From contig NZ_CP014754.1 in the NCBI RefSeq assembly GCF_001447155.2, forward strand, positions 2,542,001 to 2,606,000: 64,000 bases of DNA. The letters run 5' to 3'. A program made the position numbers and the translations under genes. This DNA is from Marinobacter sp. LQ44. GTDB lineage: Bacteria > Pseudomonadota > Gammaproteobacteria > Pseudomonadales > Oleiphilaceae. The notes under the pieces were generated by a model that was given only the letters and a program-made list of their open reading frames with translations, did no database searches and was not told where the DNA came from. This document shows, in pieces, positions 61,351 through 64,000 of the stretch (the first letter of the stretch is position 1; each line of letters opens with the position of its first letter).

Positions 61351-62739
61351 ATGGCAGGGAAACTCAGTTATCAACAATTTCACTTTATTCGACGGGATGT
61401 TATTGCGGCAGGCTTGCCAAACTACACTCTCACCGACCGTGAGTCTCAGGGCGGGAGGTATGTAACCAGCCACCGGGAAAAAGAGGTGTTTCTGTATCTG
61501 GAGGATGAAGAAATATTCTGCCTCTCGCCTGATGAGAAACCTTCGCGCATGCCTCTGACATCAGTTCGTAATTTGTATCTGGGCCCAGGTGGTTCTGACT
61601 GGGAGGTGTCGTGCGCCATTCATAGAGGCTTGGGTAGGCCGATCGTTTTTGGGGATCACAGCTACCATCGAGGCGTTGATAGCATTGCTGAAGTTCTCCG
61701 GTCTGACTTCAGGACTTTCATTGAGCAAATTCAGCGTGCTCTTATAGAGCGGAAGCGGGACGCAAAGGTAACGTACGAAGCAAGAGGGCCAGCTTCTCGC
61801 AGCGTAGGTTGCCTTACCGCCTTTACGCTTTTGGGCTTGGGCCCGATGCTGGCCATAGTATGGTCGACGTACTGGTTGGACAACGCGAACGATGCAGGTG
61901 AGGCGAACTCCTGGATATTTGCTGGCGTGAATCTTCTGCTTATTGGCATCGGCATTTTTTTCTCTGTCTTTCTGAACCGTATTCTCAGCCCACGGATTCG
62001 CTTTGAGAAGGCCAAAACACCTGACGCCATGTTTGACGCGGCAGATGCTGTCATAACGTCCGAATGTCACAGATATCAATCAGCCCTGCGGTTTATCAAC
62101 TACCAAATTCCTAAGGCCGAAAAAGGTGTTTACCAGTCTGCTGATGCCAAGGGATATCAGAGTCGTTTTCAAGTGACGGATAAAGAGGTTGTTTTCACGT
62201 CGTGGAAGGAGCAGCACGAGGCCAGGGAAGAGCGATACCGCCTTGGTGCTATTGTTAGCGTGAATATGAACCAGCCGAAAATGAATTTTCACACCATCTC
62301 GATCACCTTCTACGATGGAAATACTTGGCTGATCACTACTGAGGATTTCAACCCGAGTGTTGGCAATCAGCGGGCGCATGCTGACTTGCAAAGAGCCCGG
62401 TTTCGTCATTGGGTTGATCACCTTCATAGGCAACTGATAGATCGACAATGTAGCGGTCGTATCGCTTTCACAAGCGGAAACTCTGCCTCTTACAAGTTGG
62501 CCCGGGTCGGGTTGTGGCTATTTAACGTTTTTGTATTTGGCACGGTCGCATTGCTGATAATCCTCGGGTTTGCGGTTGCGTGGTCTCCCAGACTTTTATT
62601 CTCGGCAGTTTTGCTCGGGCTCGTCGGCGTGACCACCAACGTTGTTTCATCTTTACTGAGCACGAAACGTCCGACTCAGCCTTATTCACCCGAGTCACTG
62701 CCGTGGCGGCATGTTCCACATCAGTCTGTTGAAAGGTAA
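61351..62739 (+). CDS. Polytopic membrane protein of unknown function
   Basis: A 462-residue protein. A soluble N-terminal domain (about residues 1-145) is followed by two spans (LTAFTLLGLGPMLAIVW; IFAGVNLLLIGIGIFFSVFL), a second soluble domain (SRFQVTDKEVVFTSWKEQHEAREERYRLGAIVSV) and two C-terminal spans (FNVFVFGTVALLIILGFAVAW and FSAVLLGLVGVTTNVV). AGAAGGATTTGT precedes the ATG. It is 76 bases downstream of paralog B on the same strand, so it is likely the last gene of the operon. Confidence 0.7.
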   Translation: MAGKLSYQQFHFIRRDVIAAGLPNYTLTDRESQGGRYVTSHREKEVFLYLEDEEIFCLSPDEKPSRMPLTSVRNLYLGPGGSDWEVSCAIHRGLGRPIVFGDHSYHRGVDSIAEVLRSDFRTFIEQIQRALIERKRDAKVTYEARGPASRSVGCLTAFTLLGLGPMLAIVWSTYWLDNANDAGEANSWIFAGVNLLLIGIGIFFSVFLNRILSPRIRFEKAKTPDAMFDAADAVITSECHRYQSALRFINYQIPKAEKGVYQSADAKGYQSRFQVTDKEVVFTSWKEQHEAREERYRLGAIVSVNMNQPKMNFHTISITFYDGNTWLITTEDFNPSVGNQRAHADLQRARFRHWVDHLHRQLIDRQCSGRIAFTSGNSASYKLARVGLWLFNVFVFGTVALLIILGFAVAWSPRLLFSAVLLGLVGVTTNVVSSLLSTKRPTQPYSPESLPWRHVPHQSVER

Positions 62740-62883
62740 ATTCTGGATAAAGAATCCTTTAACTACTTGGGCCCGAGCGCCGATACCTCGGAAAGTATTC
62801 CCTCAACACCTGATAAGCCGGAAAATTTAAATCGCACTGGGGTGGGGATTGCTGCGGGATCCGTCTCAAATTTCCCAGTCAGG

Positions 62884-64000
62884 CTAAAACGCAACACCAC
62901 GTTGTAGTAAGTGCCCTCTCGCCCATTCACTACCATGCTCCCAGGCCAGATCGAGTTCACTCTGCTGCTGTTCCGTCGTGCGCTCAAAGGTATCTTCCAG
63001 ATAGAGAACAATATCTTTGGGGGCGAATTTGTATGCAGCCGGGAGTACGCTGTAGGGAGGTGCGCCGAGGAGCGGGTTTTCGCTCGCTCCCGCGTTGACA
63101 AGCATTTTGACTATCTCAAGATCTCCACTAACAACCGCGTCACGCAACGCGTTGGATGACATCTGCTCGCTGAACCCATCGGGGTGGGCGCCGTGGTTCA
63201 GTAGCTGTTTAACCACAGATTCTGATTTATTGAACACAGCGAGTTTTAGCGGGAATCGATAGTCCTGGTTGTAGACATTTGGCCTTGCTCCCATTGAGAG
63301 CAAGGCTTCCACCATGTCTTCCCGGTCGGCTTTGACGGCGGTCATGAGAGGGGTATTCCCTCTGAAATCCCGGGCATTAAGGTCGTATATCGCGGGATGG
63401 AGGGCCCGAAGTGCCTCAACCTTGCCAGTGTGTGCCGCGATATGGAGAGTTTGCGGTGTCACTGTGGCACCGTTTTTCAGCAGGGATTCAATAGCCTTAG
63501 TGTCGTTCTGGAGGACAGCTGCATCCAGAAGCGTCAGCCTGCTAACGGGGTCCTCTTCGTTGAGCTTTTCTCGATCAACGGTCGGCAACACGCTGAACCC
63601 TTCCTGGAGGTAACTCCAGACAGGGGGTATGGGTTCGTCGGCATTCGTGAACAGTTGGCGGAGGCGGTCCAGAAGCGGAGAAGTCTGCCTGTTTTGTTGA
63701 TCTTGCTGGAGCAGGCGGAGAAGAGCGATACGGTGCCCCCACTCGATGTCTTCTCCAAGAACCACTGTGGCCTCCTGAACCGGTGATGAGCCGGAATAAT
63801 CTTTGTCGCCAAGATCAGCGCCGCTGCGAACCAACGCGTTGATCAAAGACAGATTTTTTCCCGAACGGATGAGCGGGTTCAACACATCTGCCAAGGGTTT
63901 ATCCAGAGCCGCGCGTCCTTGCTGTTTGAGCCATGAAACCAGCTGCTCTTCAGGCATAGCCTGCGAAAGATGCTCCAGGCTGGCGATAAGGAACTCGGCT
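62884..64000 (-). CDS. Ankyrin-repeat protein, 5' end beyond the window
   Basis: The frame is open to the window edge; residues upstream of an internal Met at 63957 (AEFLIASLEHLSQA) look coding, so the true start lies outside. At least four ankyrin-like repeats are visible (TLLDAAVLQNDTKAIESLLKNGA; GNTPLMTAVKADREDMVEALLSMGA; FPLKLAVFNKSESVVKQLLNHGA; NALRDAVVSGDLEIVKMLVNAGA). Ankyrin repeats mediate protein binding. The gene is convergent with the membrane protein; the 144-base gap between them holds nothing recognisable. Confidence 0.8.
   Translation of the reverse strand, partial: AEFLIASLEHLSQAMPEEQLVSWLKQQGRAALDKPLADVLNPLIRSGKNLSLINALVRSGADLGDKDYSGSSPVQEATVVLGEDIEWGHRIALLRLLQQDQQNRQTSPLLDRLRQLFTNADEPIPPVWSYLQEGFSVLPTVDREKLNEEDPVSRLTLLDAAVLQNDTKAIESLLKNGATVTPQTLHIAAHTGKVEALRALHPAIYDLNARDFRGNTPLMTAVKADREDMVEALLSMGARPNVYNQDYRFPLKLAVFNKSESVVKQLLNHGAHPDGFSEQMSSNALRDAVVSGDLEIVKMLVNAGASENPLLGAPPYSVLPAAYKFAPKDIVLYLEDTFERTTEQQQSELDLAWEHGSEWARGHLLQRGVAF

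Noticed and set aside
62763..63101. Minus-strand frame overlapping the end of the ankyrin gene
   Set aside because: Its first two thirds are a shadow of the ankyrin frame; the remaining end shows no recognisable domain, so neither a separate gene nor a frameshift of the ankyrin gene can be supported.
1..64000. CRISPR arrays, tRNA or rRNA genes, attachment sites
   Set aside because: No regularly spaced direct repeats and no cloverleaf or rRNA-like sequence were seen on reading both strands; the only mobile element with defined ends is the IS1380 copy.

Overview
The window is a 64 kb chromosomal segment of a moderately GC-rich gammaproteobacterium. The ftsY-ftsE-ftsX-rpoH block, GreB, RsmD and the overall gene style suggest a Marinobacter-like marine organism. 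This is inferred from gene order and protein style and was not checked against a database. No rRNA, tRNA or CRISPR array was seen.

Layout. (1) 1-12.4 kb is core chromosome: the 3' part of a fatty-acid desaturase, rsmD, ftsY/ftsE/ftsX, rpoH, a tartronate-semialdehyde reductase and hydroxypyruvate isomerase pair, an OmpR-type two-component system, greB, several small proteins and an acyl-CoA-binding protein. (2) 12.6-34.6 kb is a near-complete type VI secretion (T6SS) operon in Vibrio cholerae-like order: tssB, C, E, F, G, tagH (FHA), tssJ, K, L, tssH (ClpV), a VasH-type sigma-54 activator, tagO, tssA, tssM and vgrG. No Hcp, PAAR, PpkA or PppA gene is present. (3) 34.6-41.5 kb is a VgrG-linked cargo module: a DUF4123 adaptor, a 1372-residue VasX-like putative pore-forming effector with a MIX-type motif, two candidate membrane immunity proteins and a small acidic protein. 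(4) 41.5-43.1 kb is an intact IS1380-family element with 14-bp terminal repeats and a CTAA target duplication. (5) 43.2-64 kb is a large envelope-linked cluster. It holds a zinc-ribbon rhomboid protease, a secreted protein, a DUF1190 protein, a glutathionylspermidine-synthase-like ATP-grasp enzyme, PspA/IM30, DUF2170 (YjfI-like), a YqiJ-like membrane protein, a long flotillin and a giant DUF3686/AAA+ ATPase broken by a frameshift. Two paralogous tail-anchored proteins bracket most of it, followed by a membrane protein and an ankyrin protein cut by the window edge.

Working together. The T6SS genes build sheath (TssBC), baseplate (TssEFGK), membrane complex (TssJLM) and recycling ATPase (TssH), and arm VgrG with the DUF4123-dependent effector. 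The PspA/flotillin/ATPase cluster looks like an inner-membrane maintenance system. Its two best-defined halves diverge from one intergenic region holding two matching palindromes, TGACA-N5-TGTCA, one just downstream of each predicted promoter.

The most unusual non-coding signal is a family of long-stem elements at 5843-5957, 15293-15393 and 24900-25004, plus a half copy at 25024-25060. Their outer stems differ in sequence yet stay perfectly paired, and each full copy encloses two short hairpins with AYGGAY loops. This resembles the published TwoAYGGAY RNA motif and also CsrA/RsmA binding hairpins. Two copies and the half copy lie in sense orientation inside the T6SS operon; the half copy, upstream of the vasH-like gene, carries a complete match to the CsrA SELEX consensus.
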